A stretch of DNA of 64,000 nt from the NCBI GenBank assembly GCA_023488455.1, contig JAMDDV010000025.1:25977-89976 (forward strand). Reading direction: 5' to 3'. The notes under the pieces were generated by a model. It was not told the origin of the DNA. It worked only from the letters and a program-made list of their open reading frames with translations, and made no database searches. Numbering within the stretch: the first letter of the stretch is position 1; each line of letters starts with the position of its first letter. The position numbers and the translations under genes are program-made. The stretch is from Actinomycetota bacterium. GTDB taxonomy: Bacteria > Actinomycetota > Humimicrobiia > Hakubellales > JAMDDV01. Below, piece by piece: positions 63,908 through 64,000 of this stretch.

Positions 63908-63961
63908 GGCTCACCTGATACTGTGTTAATTAGATACAAACAATACAGTAGGGGGTGAGCC
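63908..63961 (+). repeat. Insertion-sequence end with inverted arms over the transposase SD
   Basis: GGCTCACC (63908-63915) pairs with GGTGAGCC (63954-63961), and TACTGT (63919-63924) with ACAGTA (63945-63950), giving a long hairpin. The transposase SD GGGGGTGAG (63951-63959) is in the right arm. The outer 24 bases recur at 31215-31238. Confidence 0.65.
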
Positions 63962-64000
63962 ATGAAGGAGATTAAGCTATCCTTCGATCTAAGTATAGTA
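63962..64000 (+). CDS. Start of an insertion-sequence transposase (cut by window end)
   Basis: ATG at 63962, four bases after GGGGGTGAG, opens a frame MKEIKLSFDLSIV that runs off the window. Thirteen residues are too few to name the family. Its position inside a disrupted ATPase gene, behind a repeated end sequence, makes it the transposase of the inserted element. Confidence 0.5.
   Translation, partial: MKEIKLSFDLSIV

Noticed and set aside
1..64000. CRISPR arrays, tRNA or rRNA genes
   Set aside because: No regularly spaced repeats, cloverleaf-like segments or ribosomal RNA sequence were seen on either strand.

Overview
The window comes from an anaerobic bacterium. RecR, glycine-loop P-type ATPases, UppP and good Shine-Dalgarno sites are bacterial, while pyruvate:ferredoxin oxidoreductase and an Mvh-type [NiFe]-hydrogenase joined to HdrABC indicate a ferredoxin- and H2-based metabolism. 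The order recR ... lysC-asd and the Thr/Glu-rich lipoprotein linker fit a deep-branching Actinomycetota-like lineage, but this placement is inference. I see no tRNA, rRNA or CRISPR array.

Layout. 1-13.5 kb: recR tail, an IS110-family transposase with structured flanks, a four-subunit POR operon, lysC-asd, then a close-packed run of small-molecule genes (SLOG protein, DUF362 ferredoxin protein, glycerate kinase, metallo-beta-lactamase-fold hydrolase, glycosyltransferase, CoA-disulfide reductase with rhodanese tail). 13.5-30.5 kb: a catabolic island holding a GntR/UTRA regulator, two different TPP-dependent E1 dehydrogenases (one fused alpha-beta, one split with a free lipoyl domain), a cyclase-family hydrolase, a RuBisCO-like protein, a ribose-type ABC importer, a URO-D-like protein, a TIM-barrel isomerase, an FGGY kinase and an RpiB-like isomerase. 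The island is bracketed by two direct copies, about 225 bp each and about 88% identical, of the 3' end of the CoA-disulfide reductase gene; the second copy is a headless relic. 30.5-32.5 kb: a graveyard of decayed genes (HicAB, frameshifted membrane gene, M24 fragment, orphan IS end) around one intact DUF488 gene. 32.5-40.2 kb: MgtE_N/CBS protein beside an Nramp-like transporter, two DedA proteins, TldD/TldE, UppP. 40.2-48.4 kb, minus strand: hdrC-hdrB-hdrA-mvhD-mvhG-mvhA-maturation protease, with a Rex-like site upstream. 48.7-62.8 kb: two P-type ATPases, lipid acyltransferase, LUD protein, methyltransferases, exported matrixin, two membrane-anchored PIG-L deacetylases, a GT39-like glycosyltransferase, GNAT. 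62.9-64 kb: an AAA/DUF4143 ATPase cut by an insertion sequence that runs off the window.

How they work together. POR and the Hdr-Mvh complex would exchange electrons through ferredoxin; HdrA carries an internal GltD/NfnB-like NAD(P)-binding module, so the complex may also reach NAD(P)H. The island looks like a complete import-phosphorylate-isomerise-cleave route for an unidentified sugar or sugar acid. A perfect TTGACA promoter whose -10 is overlapped by a HutC-type GTATATAC palindrome lies between the regulator and the first E1 gene. The RuBisCO-like protein, RpiB with an altered active-site His, two E1 systems and a lone lipoyl domain together do not match a pathway I know, and this is the best candidate for an undescribed system.
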